From an uncultured Dehalococcoidia bacterium (GTDB taxonomy: Bacteria > Chloroflexota > Dehalococcoidia > Lucifugimonadales > Australimonadaceae): a stretch of 64,000 nt of DNA. A program made the translations under genes and the position numbers. Each line of letters starts with the position of its first letter. The stretch's first letter is position 1. A model generated the notes under the pieces. It ran no database searches. It was not told where the DNA came from and was given only the letters and a program-made list of their open reading frames with translations. Below, one piece after another: positions 8,605 through 17,039 of this stretch. Where the stretch lies: contig OY282355.1 of assembly GCA_958295525.1 (NCBI GenBank), positions 2,041,931 through 2,105,930 on the forward strand. The letters run 5' to 3'.

Positions 8605-9450
8605 CTACGTCTGAACGACCAAAACGCGGTCGCGGCCTGCGAGGTCGCGCTCGATGCGGACATGCGCCGTGGGGAAGCAAGCGTGCGCGGCGGCCTGCGC
8701 GGCGGCGGCTTGCCGCGGGTCGATCTCAAGAACGAGCGCGCCCCCGGGCAGCAGGCGCTCCCCCGCCTCGGCGAGCAGCCGCCGCGCGAGGTCAAGGCCG
8801 TCCTCGCCGCCGTCCAGCGCCTCGCGCGGCTCGAAACGCGACACTTCCGGCTCCAGCAGAGGAATTTCGGCGGACGCGACGTAGGGGAGATTCGCGGCGA
8901 CGGCGTTGACGGCGCAAGGCAGCGCCGCGAGCAGATCGCTTTCGGCGACGCGGACGCGCTCGCTCACGCTATGCGCGGCGGCGTTGCGGGCGGTCAGCTC
9001 CAGCGCGCGCGGCGAGACGTCCAGCGCGTAGACGACGGCGTCGGGGCGCGCGACCGCGAGCGCGACGGCGATGGCGCCGCTCCCGCAGCCTGCGTCGGCG
9101 AGCGTAGGGGCGAGCGCGCCTTCCACGACGCGAAGCGTCTGCTCGACGACGGTCTCCGTCTCATGCCGCGGGATGAGAACGCCGGGGCCGACGGCGATGC
9201 GAAGGCCGTAGAACTCGCGCTCGCCCATCAGGTAGGCGATGGGCTCGCGGTTGAGGCGGCGTTCGCAGAGGGACTCGGCGCGGCGTTCCGCGCCGGGGGG
9301 CGGCGTTTCGGGGAACGCGGCGTAGAGCGCGGCGCGGTCTATGCCCAGGGCGGTCGTCCAGATGAGGTCGGCCTCGAGGCGGGCGTCGCCCACGCCCGCC
9401 GCCTCCAAGCGCCGCGCGGTTTTTTGGACGAGGGTTTTGATCTCGCGCAT
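8605..9450 (-). CDS. prmC: release factor glutamine N5-methyltransferase
   Basis: SAM-dependent enzyme that methylates the GGQ glutamine of RF1/RF2. 281 residues: N-terminal helical RF-binding domain (~1-75), then a Rossmann methyltransferase with motif I DAGCGSG (119-125) and the catalytic NLPY at 187-190, a standard variant of NPPY, followed by EPREALDGG. Last gene of a three-gene leftward operon, six bases after the dCTP-deaminase-like gene. prfA, the usual neighbour, is not adjacent. Confidence 0.95.
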   Translation of the reverse strand: MREIKTLVQKTARRLEAAGVGDARLEADLIWTTALGIDRAALYAAFPETPPPGAERRAESLCERRLNREPIAYLMGEREFYGLRIAVGPGVLIPRHETETVVEQTLRVVEGALAPTLADAGCGSGAIAVALAVARPDAVVYALDVSPRALELTARNAAAHSVSERVRVAESDLLAALPCAVNAVAANLPYVASAEIPLLEPEVSRFEPREALDGGEDGLDLARRLLAEAGERLLPGGALVLEIDPRQAAAAQAAAHACFPTAHVRIERDLAGRDRVLVVQT

Positions 9451-9456
9451 TCTTGG

Positions 9457-10023
9457 TTACGGCGCAGGCGGACTTTGTCTCATCCACTGGCTTTCGAGAG
9501 GTTCCAATGGCGGAACGGTTACGCGCTCGACGACGAGTTGGCAAATCTTCATACCGGGAACTAAGAGACAGGTGACCGGCCCGTGATTCGATATCTCCAA
9601 CACGAGATAGCCGGAGAAGGTCGCGTGGACTGTCGGAGCCGTGCTATGAATGGAAATGCCGAATCGGGCGATCGTGCTGCGTCCCTCGACCCTGGCGGCG
9701 AGGTGGGACGGAAGCGTCACCCATTCCCGTGTGAAAGCGAGGACGAACTGCCCGGGACGCAGCGGGCGCCCTTCCGGGGGGATGTCTTTCCATTCGACGA
9801 GACCTTCGCGCTGATGCCGCGGGGCAATCAGCCTCCCCACCTCTCGGCTGCTCAGATCCACCTGCATCCTGATCGCGTCATTGGGCGGCCTGAACGAGCC
9901 TATGGAATTGCCCAAATGAAGGTCTACCGCGGTCGTTGAGAAGTCATCGTCGCCTACGGAAGGGTTAAAGACGAGGTTGCCCGCGTCTATCTCCATTCGT
10001 ATCTCCCGGTCGCTGAGGATCAT
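9457..10023 (-). CDS. dcd: dCTP deaminase/dUTPase-fold protein
   Basis: 188 residues of the dUTPase superfamily. Dcd-like elements are RVEGRSTIARFGISIH (~111-126), the beta-barrel stretch ATFSGYLVLEISNHGP with Glu143 in the position of the catalytic glutamate, and LVPGMKICQLVVE. Expected reaction: dCTP to dUTP (or dUMP in bifunctional forms). Length matches Dcd. The segment around residue 130 (APTVHATFSG) is less canonical than the usual PGF/G form, so substrate choice is uncertain. Its ATG overlaps the stop of the preceding small gene (ATGA), showing coupled translation. Confidence 0.8.
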   Translation of the reverse strand: MILSDREIRMEIDAGNLVFNPSVGDDDFSTTAVDLHLGNSIGSFRPPNDAIRMQVDLSSREVGRLIAPRHQREGLVEWKDIPPEGRPLRPGQFVLAFTREWVTLPSHLAARVEGRSTIARFGISIHSTAPTVHATFSGYLVLEISNHGPVTCLLVPGMKICQLVVERVTVPPLEPLESQWMRQSPPAP

Positions 10024-10307
10024 GCGACCAGCGACCCTTCGACGAGAGACGCTCGCGGGACGCCGATCCTCTGGCCTGCGTTGAACGGCAGGTCGGGCAG
10101 GCTCACGAGCACGTTCGAGCCGTCCGTGGCGAGCGGGTAGACTCTCAAGAACGTCGTCTCGGGGTTGAAGTTCGCTTCGGACGTGATCAGCCCGACCTTC
10201 CCGTCAAGCGTCTCCACCTCGACATACCATTCGAAGGGACTCCACGGCGTGGAGTACACCGTTTTGACCTGCACGCGGGGCGGATCCAGGGGCTTCCAGT
10301 TCGGCAT
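10020..10307 (-). CDS. small hypothetical protein, coupled to dcd
   Basis: 95 residues, not recognised. It is aromatic-rich at its start (PWSPFEWYVEVE), with predicted beta strands throughout, and has no signal peptide, membrane segment or cysteine. First gene of the operon with dcd and prmC. Its ATG follows a good ribosome-binding site (GGGAGG, 9 bases) and a strong promoter, and its stop overlaps the dcd start by four bases. Coupled translation suggests it is made in step with the nucleotide enzyme, but no function is proposed. Confidence 0.75.
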   Translation of the reverse strand: MPNWKPLDPPRVQVKTVYSTPWSPFEWYVEVETLDGKVGLITSEANFNPETTFLRVYPLATDGSNVLVSLPDLPFNAGQRIGVPRASLVEGSLVA

Positions 10308-10343
10308 CGAGCGCTCCCTCCCAATTTTGGATGGCGCGCGTAT

Positions 10344-10372
10344 TCTATACAGTCAGGCGCAGGGCGGCGCAA
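10344..10372 (-). promoter_or_regulatory. promoter of the hypothetical-dcd-prmC operon
   Basis: Minus strand TTGCGC (10372-10367), 17-base spacer, TATAGA (10349-10344), about 37 bases ahead of the first start codon. The TTGCGC -35 is shared with other promoters here. Confidence 0.65.
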
Positions 10373-10384
10373 CGCATCCCTGTC

Positions 10385-10439
10385 GCATTCCCGCAAAAGC
10401 GGGACCTTAGTGGGGCATTCCCGCGTAGGCGGAGAATGC
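10385..10439. repeat. pair of dRS3-like palindromes
   Basis: Two imperfect copies (centres GCAAAAGC and GCGTAGGC), 28 bases apart, in the gap between the second LLM gene and the hypothetical-dcd-prmC operon. Confidence 0.75.
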
Positions 10440-10446
10440 TAAGGAT

Positions 10447-11262
10447 TCACGGCAGCAAGGCGCGGATTGCGGCGAGGTCGGGCGGCGACGCGCCGCGATG
10501 CACGACCACCGCGTCGTCAAAGCCGACGGCGGCGAGCCTCCGCAGGCGTTCGGCGGCGGCGTCCGGAGCGCACCGCAGGTGATACGCGCTCCCCGAATCG
10601 GCGAGCGGCTCCGTCGGCGCGGCGAGGTCGAGCGAGATGTTGGTTACGACGGCGCGCTGCCCTCCGGCGGCGCGGTACCGCTCGAGGCCGCTCTTCAGCG
10701 TGTCGAAGCCGGAGAAAAAGGCGGACGCCACCCAGCCGTCGCAGCCGCTCGCGGCGTCGGCGATCCAGCGCGGCCCGGCCCAACTGCCGATCAGCACCGG
10801 CGGCCCTCCCCGCACGGCGTCGACGGGCGTGAGATTCACGCCGTCCGCCGTCCCGCCGCTCCACAGCCGCCGCATGACGTCCAGCCCGTTCCGCAAGAGC
10901 GCCATCCTATCGGCGAACGCTTTGCCCACGGCGTCGAAATCGGCGGGAGTGGAGCCCGCCCCGACGCCGAGAAGCAGACGCCCCTCGCAGACGAGTTGCG
11001 CCGTCAGAACGCGCTGCGCGAGTTCGACGGGATGCCGCAGAGGGACTTGCAGAATCCCGATGCCGACTTCGACGCGCTCGGTCGCGGCCCCGGCGACGGC
11101 CGCCGCCGTGAGCGGGTCGAGCGACATCCGCCCGCGCCCGATGGAGTCGAAGAACCACACGCTGTCGAAGCCGCGCGCCTCCGCTTCGCGCGCGCCGGCG
11201 GAGATGACGTCGCCCGCGGGCTCGCCGCCGAAATCCAGGGGAAGCGCCACCCCAAGCCTCAT
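10447..11262 (-). CDS. LLM-class flavin-dependent oxidoreductase, short form
   Basis: 271-residue luciferase-like protein, about 100 residues shorter than the paralogue at the left of the window. Signatures are EARGFDSVWFFDS near the N-terminus, TERVEVGIGILQVPLRHP, and EGRLLLGVGAGS. The size and the GIGILQVPLRHP block resemble F420-dependent subfamilies, but FMN use cannot be excluded. The next gene upstream on the same strand, 13 bases away, is the racemase-fold protein, so the two probably form an operon for one catabolic step. Substrate unknown. Confidence 0.85.
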   Translation of the reverse strand: MRLGVALPLDFGGEPAGDVISAGAREAEARGFDSVWFFDSIGRGRMSLDPLTAAAVAGAATERVEVGIGILQVPLRHPVELAQRVLTAQLVCEGRLLLGVGAGSTPADFDAVGKAFADRMALLRNGLDVMRRLWSGGTADGVNLTPVDAVRGGPPVLIGSWAGPRWIADAASGCDGWVASAFFSGFDTLKSGLERYRAAGGQRAVVTNISLDLAAPTEPLADSGSAYHLRCAPDAAAERLRRLAAVGFDDAVVVHRGASPPDLAAIRALLP

Positions 11263-11275
11263 CGCGCCTCGCTCC

Positions 11276-11995
11276 TCACGGCAGCGGCGGCCACTCGCGC
11301 GTCAGCCGCCCCTTGTCCGCAATGCTGAACGTCCGCCCCAGTTCCGACGCGACCGCCCAGAGCATCGCGGGGTTGCTCGCGATCACGGGCAGGCCGAACT
11401 CGCGCTCCATAGCGTCCACCACCGGCAACGGGTTGAGCACGGCGCCCTGAAAGTAGAGCGCCTGGACGCCGGACGCCGCCTCGACCGCGCCCCGCGCAAG
11501 ATCGAACACGACTCCCGCGTCGAGATCGACCGCCTCCTGCTCGCTGCCGAAGCCCAAGTCGGCGAGTTGCACGTCAAATCCCCGCGCCGTCAGATGCGGA
11601 ACGACGAGCGAATTCATATGCGCGTCGAACGGCGTGAGCAACAGAATGCGGCTTGCGCCGAAGGCGCGGAGGGCGCGCTCGCCCGCGCCCAGCGCCGTCG
11701 TGAACGGCACGCCCAGCGCGTCCGCGAGCCGCTCGCGCAGCCCCGGATTCTGCACTTCGACCGGCGCGCCCGGGACGATCACGCCCTCCCAGCCGGCCTC
11801 GCGGGTCAGCGCGGCGGCGCGCTCGACGATGGCGTCGGCCCGCCCCGCGAAGTCCGTGAGCGCGGTGCGGAGAACGCCGAGTTCCCGCATATCCAAGTCA
11901 ACGCCCGGCGGCACCATCGCCGCGAACTCGTCGTAGTGCGTATTGCCCGCGCCGGGCCTGAGGAACCCGATCTTCAACGGCGACTCGTCGGTCAT
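11276..11995 (-). CDS. Asp/Glu racemase-superfamily protein (maleate isomerase/AMDase-like) lacking cysteines
   Basis: 239 residues. The C-terminal block ALYFQGAVLNPLPVVD followed by EREFGLPVIASNPAMLW matches the maleate cis-trans isomerase/arylmalonate decarboxylase branch, as does ILLLTPFDAHMN in the middle. Family enzymes use one or two cysteines; this protein contains no cysteine at all, with Gly or Ala at the usual places (VPGAPVE, YFQGAV). Either the chemistry differs or it has become non-catalytic. The start is chosen at the ATG preceded by AAGGAG with an 8-base spacing. Probably co-transcribed with the short LLM oxidoreductase just downstream. Confidence 0.78.
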   Translation of the reverse strand: MTDESPLKIGFLRPGAGNTHYDEFAAMVPPGVDLDMRELGVLRTALTDFAGRADAIVERAAALTREAGWEGVIVPGAPVEVQNPGLRERLADALGVPFTTALGAGERALRAFGASRILLLTPFDAHMNSLVVPHLTARGFDVQLADLGFGSEQEAVDLDAGVVFDLARGAVEAASGVQALYFQGAVLNPLPVVDAMEREFGLPVIASNPAMLWAVASELGRTFSIADKGRLTREWPPLP

Positions 11996-12146
11996 GCGCT
12001 CGTCTCCTTCCGTCCGCCGCGCACTATACGCTACGCGGGCGGCTCGGCGATAGGGAGGCTGTTCGGGGTGAGGAAGCAGGCGCTGCTGACTCTGCGCGAG
12101 CGCGCGGGAATGACGGCGTCTGTCTCCTTCGCAGGCGCCGCCCCTC

Positions 12147-14606
12147 TTACCCAACCCCGGCGGGCTCGTCGGCGGGGACGGGGCCCTTCCAAACGCAGTT
12201 CGAGCAGCGCGCCTGGCCCTGCGCCGCGGCGACGAGCAGTCCGTCGCACTCGGGGCACGGCTGCTGCAGCGGCGGACGGTTCACGAGAAAGCCGCACGCC
12301 GGATAGTTGGAGCAGCCGTAGAAGGGGCCGCGCTTGCTGCGCCGCTCCACGAGGCTTCCGCCGCACTTCGGGCACGCGGCACCCGTCTCCTTGCGAATGT
12401 TCTTCCGGTTCTTGCAGTCCGGGTAGCCGGTGCAGGAGAGGAAAGGCCCGTAGCGCCCGCGCTTGACCGCCATCGGCTTGCCGCACTCCCCGCAGACTTC
12501 GTCGGTCGTCTCCTCGTTCTGCTCGCCGGACTCGCCCCCGGCTTTGGGGATGTCCTTGCTGTTCTTGCAATCGGGGTAGCCCGAGCAGGCGAGGAAGGGG
12601 CCGTAGCGCCCCATTTTGACCACCATCGGCCTGCCGCAGAGGCCGCAGGGTTCGGCGGAGGGCTCGTTCGCGGCCTCCGCGTTCGCTTCCTTGATCGCTT
12701 GCCGCGCCTTGTCCAAGTCCGCGCTGAACGGGCCGTAGAAGCCGCGCAGCAGATCAACCCACTCCTGCTTGCCGTTGGCCACCTCGTCCAAACGCTCTTC
12801 CATCCGTTTGGTGAACCGGACGTCCATAATGTCGGGGAAGTGCGCGACGAGTTGCCTGCAGACGAGTTTGCCGAGGTCGGTCGACCGCAGGACGCGGCGC
12901 TCGCGGGTGACGTACTTTCGCTGGACGATGGTGTTGATGGTGGCGGCGTAGGTGCTTGGGCGGCCAATGCTCTGCTCCTCGAGCGCGCGCACGAGGCTGG
13001 CCTCCGTGTAGCGCGGCGGAGGCTGCGTGAAATGCTGCGCGGGCGTGAGTTCCCTGCAGTCGAGCGTCTCCCCCTGCGCGAGCGGAGGCAGCGCGCGCTG
13101 ATCGCCCGCGTCGTCTTCCGCGCCGCCGGATTCGGATTCGTCCCGCTGCTCGGCGTAGAGCGCACGGAAACCCGCGAACCGCAGAACCGAGCCGGACGCG
13201 CGGAAGAGGTAGGCCGGCTTGTCCGGCGCGGCGGCGTCCACGTCCACGCGGGTGGAGTCGAGCACGGCGTCCGCCATCTGGCTGGCGACCATCCGGTTCC
13301 AGACCAATTCGTAGAGGCGCGCCTGATCGGAGGAGAGGTAGGGGCGGACGGCGTCGGGCGCGCGGCGTATGGCGGTGGGCCTAATGGCCTCGTGCGCCTC
13401 CTGCGCGACGGCGGAGCGCGCCGTGTAGCGGCGGGGCGTTTTCGGCAGGTAGTCCTTTCCCCAGCGCTCCTCGATGTACCGCCGCGTCTCCGCGACGGCG
13501 CTCGGCGCGACCTGCGGGGAGTCCGTCCGCATATACGTGATGAGCCCCTGCTGGCCCTCGGCCCCGACCGCGACGCCTTCGTACAGTTGCTGGGCGACGC
13601 TCATCGTTCGGGTCGCGGAGAAGCCGAGCCTGCGGGACGCCTCCTGCTGAAGCGTGCTCGTGATGAAGGGCGGGGCGGGCCGCCGGTTCACCTGCCGCCG
13701 CGTTACGGATGCGACGCTGTAGGCCGCGCCGTCGAGGTCGCGGAGAACCGCGTCGGCGGACGCTTCGTCCGGCAGAGCGATCTCGTCCGCCTCGCCGGCC
13801 CGGCGGTTCAATGTCGCGGTGAACGAGGCGCGTTCGCTCGTGGCCAGGTTCGCCTTGATCGACCAGTACTCGACGGGGACGAAAGCGTCTATCTCGTTGT
13901 CGCGCTCCGCGACGAGCCGCAAGGCGACCGATTGCACGCGCCCGGCGGAGAGGGCGGAGCCTGCGTCGATGTCCACGGTCTCCAGTTCGTTGTTCCGGAC
14001 GAGGCGGTTGAGTTCCTGCCCGACGAGCGGCCTGAGGAGGGGGCTGAGTTTGAAGCCGACGAGGCGGTCCTCGATGCGTCGCGCCTGTTGCGCGTTGACG
14101 AGTTCCATATCTATGGCGCGCTCGTTCTCGAACGCCTCTTTGACCGCTTCCTCCGTGATGGAATGGAAGACGACGCGGCGCACGGGTTTGCTTCGCAAGT
14201 CCGCCGCCTCGACGACGTGCCAGGCGATCGCCTCGCCCTCGCGGTCGGGGTCGGTCGCCAGGTAGATGGCGTCGGCCTGCTCTCCGGCGGCCTTGATCTC
14301 GCCGATGACTTTGCGCTTGTCTTGCAGCGCCTCGTACCACGGCTTGAAGTCCTGCTCGGTGTTCACGCCGAGTTTGTGCTGCGGGAGGTCGCGCACGTGC
14401 CCCATCGAGGCTTTGACGGCGTAGTCCCGTCCGAGGAACCTTCCGATGGTGCTCGCCTTCGCGGGCGACTCGACGATGACGAGGTTGCGCGCGTTCGAGC
14501 CTCCCCCGGCGCGGGCCGGCTGCCGCGCGGACTGCGCGGAGCGGGCGGCGCCTCGGGAGGCGGTCTTGCGGGATGCGGGTTTTTTTGCGGGGGTTTTCGT
14601 CGCCAT
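12147..14606 (-). CDS. topA: DNA topoisomerase I (type IA)
   Basis: 819-residue enzyme relaxing negative supercoils. A Lys/Ala/Arg-rich N-terminal extension (~1-39) precedes the Toprim domain (NLVIVESPAKA with Glu46; DPDREGEA at 119-126). The catalytic tyrosine is Tyr358 in ITYMRTDS. The C-terminus has four Cys4 zinc-ribbon units starting at ~640 (CGLCGRP, CGECGKP, CPKCGGS, CPECDG), the middle two each with a YGPFLxC(S/T)GYPDC block. Complete. The ATG lies only seven bases after a -10-like element, with no Shine-Dalgarno sequence, suggesting a leaderless message. Confidence 0.98.
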   Translation of the reverse strand: MATKTPAKKPASRKTASRGAARSAQSARQPARAGGGSNARNLVIVESPAKASTIGRFLGRDYAVKASMGHVRDLPQHKLGVNTEQDFKPWYEALQDKRKVIGEIKAAGEQADAIYLATDPDREGEAIAWHVVEAADLRSKPVRRVVFHSITEEAVKEAFENERAIDMELVNAQQARRIEDRLVGFKLSPLLRPLVGQELNRLVRNNELETVDIDAGSALSAGRVQSVALRLVAERDNEIDAFVPVEYWSIKANLATSERASFTATLNRRAGEADEIALPDEASADAVLRDLDGAAYSVASVTRRQVNRRPAPPFITSTLQQEASRRLGFSATRTMSVAQQLYEGVAVGAEGQQGLITYMRTDSPQVAPSAVAETRRYIEERWGKDYLPKTPRRYTARSAVAQEAHEAIRPTAIRRAPDAVRPYLSSDQARLYELVWNRMVASQMADAVLDSTRVDVDAAAPDKPAYLFRASGSVLRFAGFRALYAEQRDESESGGAEDDAGDQRALPPLAQGETLDCRELTPAQHFTQPPPRYTEASLVRALEEQSIGRPSTYAATINTIVQRKYVTRERRVLRSTDLGKLVCRQLVAHFPDIMDVRFTKRMEERLDEVANGKQEWVDLLRGFYGPFSADLDKARQAIKEANAEAANEPSAEPCGLCGRPMVVKMGRYGPFLACSGYPDCKNSKDIPKAGGESGEQNEETTDEVCGECGKPMAVKRGRYGPFLSCTGYPDCKNRKNIRKETGAACPKCGGSLVERRSKRGPFYGCSNYPACGFLVNRPPLQQPCPECDGLLVAAAQGQARCSNCVWKGPVPADEPAGVG

Positions 14607-14613
14607 AGATGCA

Positions 14614-14643
14614 ACCTAACGGCAAAGATGGGTGTTTTGTCAA
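14614..14643 (-). promoter_or_regulatory. topA promoter, start-proximal
   Basis: Minus strand TTGACA (14643-14638), 18-base spacer, TTAGGT (14619-14614). The -35 overlaps the last codons of dprA. The -10 ends seven bases before the topA ATG, so transcription would begin at or next to the start codon. Confidence 0.55.
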
Positions 14644-15764
14644 GAGCGCTGGGCCGGCGGCGGCGTCCGGGCGCGAATGTAGTGCATCCGCCCGACCTGC
14701 AGCGCGGAGCCCTTCATCTCCATCAGCGCGAGCGCGCTCGTCGCCTGCACGATGGGCACGCCGGTCGCCCGGCTCAGTTCGTCTATATGCTGCGGCTCGT
14801 GCGCGAGGGCTTCCAAAAGGCGCGCTTCCTCCTCGGAGTCGGGCGCGGGCGAAAACCCGGGAAGCGGCTCCGGCGGCGCGGCGGCGCGAACGTTGATTTC
14901 ATCGAGCACGTCCTCGACGCACATTACGAGTTTCGCGCCTTCCCTGATGAGGCGGTTGACGCCGGCGCTGGTGGGCGCGTAGATGCTGCCGGGCACGCAC
15001 AGCACTTCCCTGTTCTGATCCAGCGCCGCCTTCACGGTGGAGAGAGCCCCGCTGTCGTCCGGCGCTTCGATGACGAGCGTGGCGAGGCTGAGCCCGCTGA
15101 TCAGCCGGTTGCGCCGCGGAAAGTTCCGCGCGTCCGGTTTCGCTCCGAGCGGGCATTCGGACAGCGCCGCGCCGTTCTCCAACACGCGCTCCAGCAGCAG
15201 CCGGTGCTCCGGCGGGTAGACGACGTCCAGGCCGGAGCCCATCACGGCGAGCGTTCTGCCTCCGGCGTCCAGCGCCGCCTGATGCGCGACGCCGTCTATC
15301 CCGCGCGCCAGCCCGCTGACGACGGTCAGCCCTGAGCGCGCCAAGTCCCCGGCGAGGTGCTTCGCGGCCTGCCTGCCGTAGGAGGTTGCGCGGCGCGTCC
15401 CCACGACGGCGACGCTCAAGTCGTCCGACGGGTCGAGCGTTCCTTTCACGTAGAGCACCGGCGGCGGGTCGCCGATGTCGCGCAGCAAGCGCGGGTAGCC
15501 CGGATTATGCCACGTAAGCGCCGCGACGCCCGCGCTCAGCGTCCGCTCCATCTCCCGCTCCGGCTCCACCACTTTCCGAACCTGCGCGATGGCGTCCACG
15601 ACCCCGGACGTCAGGCCGGCCGCCGTCAGTTCGCTCTCCGCCGCTCCCCACGCCGCCTCCAGCGCGCCGAACCGCTCCTCCAGCAGGCCGACGCGCACCG
15701 GCCCCACCGTCGGCACGAGGGAGAAGGCTATCCAATACGGCAGGTCTTGGCGGTCGGGCGTCAC
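14640..15764 (-). CDS. dprA: DNA-processing protein DprA/Smf
   Basis: Loads RecA on incoming single-stranded DNA during natural transformation. 374 residues from the GTG that overlaps the MOSC stop codon (GTGA). An N-terminal SAM-like helical region (~1-75) is followed by the Rossmann DNA-binding core with VAVVGTRRATSYG, VVSGLARGIDGVAHQAAL, NFPRRNRLISGLS and VPGSIYAPTSAGVNRLI. A C-terminal winged-helix domain follows (EEEARLLEALAHEPQHIDEL onwards). No com genes are visible nearby. topA follows directly, an arrangement common in many bacteria. Confidence 0.96.
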   Translation of the reverse strand: MTPDRQDLPYWIAFSLVPTVGPVRVGLLEERFGALEAAWGAAESELTAAGLTSGVVDAIAQVRKVVEPEREMERTLSAGVAALTWHNPGYPRLLRDIGDPPPVLYVKGTLDPSDDLSVAVVGTRRATSYGRQAAKHLAGDLARSGLTVVSGLARGIDGVAHQAALDAGGRTLAVMGSGLDVVYPPEHRLLLERVLENGAALSECPLGAKPDARNFPRRNRLISGLSLATLVIEAPDDSGALSTVKAALDQNREVLCVPGSIYAPTSAGVNRLIREGAKLVMCVEDVLDEINVRAAAPPEPLPGFSPAPDSEEEARLLEALAHEPQHIDELSRATGVPIVQATSALALMEMKGSALQVGRMHYIRARTPPPAQRS

Positions 15765-16423
15765 TGCGAACGCCGCCTGCGGATCCGCTCCATGCGGCGG
15801 AGCGCGTAGCCCCGTTGCGCGTCGGGGAGGCCGTCCACAGCGAGCACGCGCTCGACGTCCTCCGCCGTCACGCGGGAGGAGTGGCGCACGTCGCTCATCA
15901 AGCGGATGCTCACGCGCGCCGGGTGCGGCTCGACGAGCGCGGCTTCGTCTCCGGCCTGCACCGGGCCCTCTTGCAGGACGCGGTTGTAGAAGCCGACGCG
16001 CCCGCTCCGCCGGAACCGGGCGGCGAAGTTGCGCTCGCCGATCTTCCGGTCGAGTTTGTAGCAGGGAGAGCGCGGTTTGGTGACTTGCAGCGTCGCCCCG
16101 CCGACGCGCCACACGTCGCCGAAGCACATCGCGTCCGACGACGCGCCCTCCACCGTGAGGTTCTCGCCGAACCATCCGCAGGAAGGCGGGTCGCGGCGCA
16201 ACTGCTCCGCCCAGAAAGCGTAATCCTCGTAGGCGTAGACGTAGACCGCCTGGTCGGGGCCGCCGTGCGCCGTGAGGTCGCCCTGGGCGTCGCCGTCCAA
16301 GTTGAGGCGGCGCGCCATCACGGGGCCCTCCTGGGGAATCTTGTGAATCGCCGACAGGACGTCGCCCCTGGCGGTTCCTGTCAGGAGTTGGGGCATAGCG
16401 GTGTTCACGGAGACGAGTCGCAT
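15761..16423 (-). CDS. MOSC-domain protein (YiiM-like)
   Basis: 220 residues. MOSC beta-barrel related to the molybdenum-cofactor sulfurase C-terminus and to E. coli YiiM, which helps reduce N-hydroxylated bases. The diagnostic cysteine sits in TKPRSPCYKLD, and family hallmarks AHGGPDQAVYVYAYEDY and GWFGENLTVEG precede it. Length matches YiiM. The C-terminal tail is Arg-rich (RRMERIRRRRSQ). The start is the ATG giving MRLVSVNTAMP; further upstream the frame runs into tRNA genes. Coupled to dprA by a four-base overlap. Confidence 0.9.
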   Translation of the reverse strand: MRLVSVNTAMPQLLTGTARGDVLSAIHKIPQEGPVMARRLNLDGDAQGDLTAHGGPDQAVYVYAYEDYAFWAEQLRRDPPSCGWFGENLTVEGASSDAMCFGDVWRVGGATLQVTKPRSPCYKLDRKIGERNFAARFRRSGRVGFYNRVLQEGPVQAGDEAALVEPHPARVSIRLMSDVRHSSRVTAEDVERVLAVDGLPDAQRGYALRRMERIRRRRSQ

Positions 16424-16495
16424 AAGTCTTGCCGTTCGCGGCGGGGCTATTGTTGCGGTTGGGCGCGAGGACGGCAAGGGGGAAATGTCGCAGTC

Positions 16496-16585
16496 TGGCG
16501 GAGAGGGCGGGATTCGAACCCGCGAGAGACTTGCATCCCTACACGATTTCCAGTCGTGCCCGTTCGGCCGCTCCGGCACCTCTCC
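16496..16585 (-). tRNA. tRNA-Ser (GGA)
   Basis: Cloverleaf with 7-bp acceptor stem (GGAGAGG/CCTCTCC), anticodon GGA in an ACTGGAAAT loop context, a long class II variable arm, and the TpsiC arm GGGTTCGAATCCC. CCA is encoded. Reads UCC/UCU serine codons. Confidence 0.95.
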
Positions 16586-16651
16586 TTTTCTGGGGCGCGC
16601 CCGCGCCGAGCCGCGGACGGCGCCGCGTTCGGCGGGCAGCGTATGAGGGTT

Positions 16652-16742
16652 TGGCGGAGAGAGTGGGATTCGAACCCACGGTGGAGGAGACCCCCACAAC
16701 GGTTTTCGAGACCGCCGCCTTAAACCGCTCAGCCATCTCTCC
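16652..16742 (-). tRNA. tRNA-Ser (CGA)
   Basis: Acceptor stem GGAGAGA/TCTCTCC, D-loop AGCGGTTTAAGGC, anticodon CGA (loop CTCGAAA), long variable arm (GGGGGTCTCCTCC region), TpsiC arm GGGTTCGAATCCC, encoded CCA. Reads UCG, a common serine codon in such GC-rich genomes. Lies 66 bases upstream of the other tRNA-Ser on the same strand. Confidence 0.95.
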
Positions 16743-16820
16743 GCGCCGTCCAATTCTATCACACCTTCCCTGATAGGAGACAATTGCGGCGCGTCCCGCC
16801 TGCGCGGGGAGGCGCTTCCT

Positions 16821-16942
16821 AGTAGGTTCCCGCACGCACGGGCAGGGCGTGGCGCATCCAGTAGGTTCCCGCTTTCGCGGGCAGGGCGGTGAAAGCGGTG
16901 CTTGCGCGCCGACTGGATTCCCGCCTACGCGGGAATGACGGG
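16821..16942. repeat. three dRS3-like palindromes, reverse orientation
   Basis: Copies at about 16821-16848, 16859-16888 and 16911-16942, with centres GCACGCAC, GCTTTCGC and GCCTACGC. The third is a complete ATTCCC-N8-GGGAAT unit followed by GACGGG; the first two carry a variant GGGCAGGGCG right flank. Confidence 0.8.
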
Positions 16943-16997
16943 ATCAGGGGCGGGAACGACGGTGGGGGCGGAAGGGCAGGAAGTTAGGCGGACGGAT

Positions 16998-17039
16998 AGC
17001 AAGAGAGTCCGCCCCCTGACGGGGGCGGACTCTCTTGCT
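16998..17039 (-). terminator. terminator-like hairpin after the ribosomal cluster
   Basis: Perfect 19-bp stem with a TGAC loop, 52 bases past the rpsI stop codon. No T-run follows on either strand, so it may act as a 3'-stabilising structure or with Rho rather than as a classic intrinsic terminator. Confidence 0.65.
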
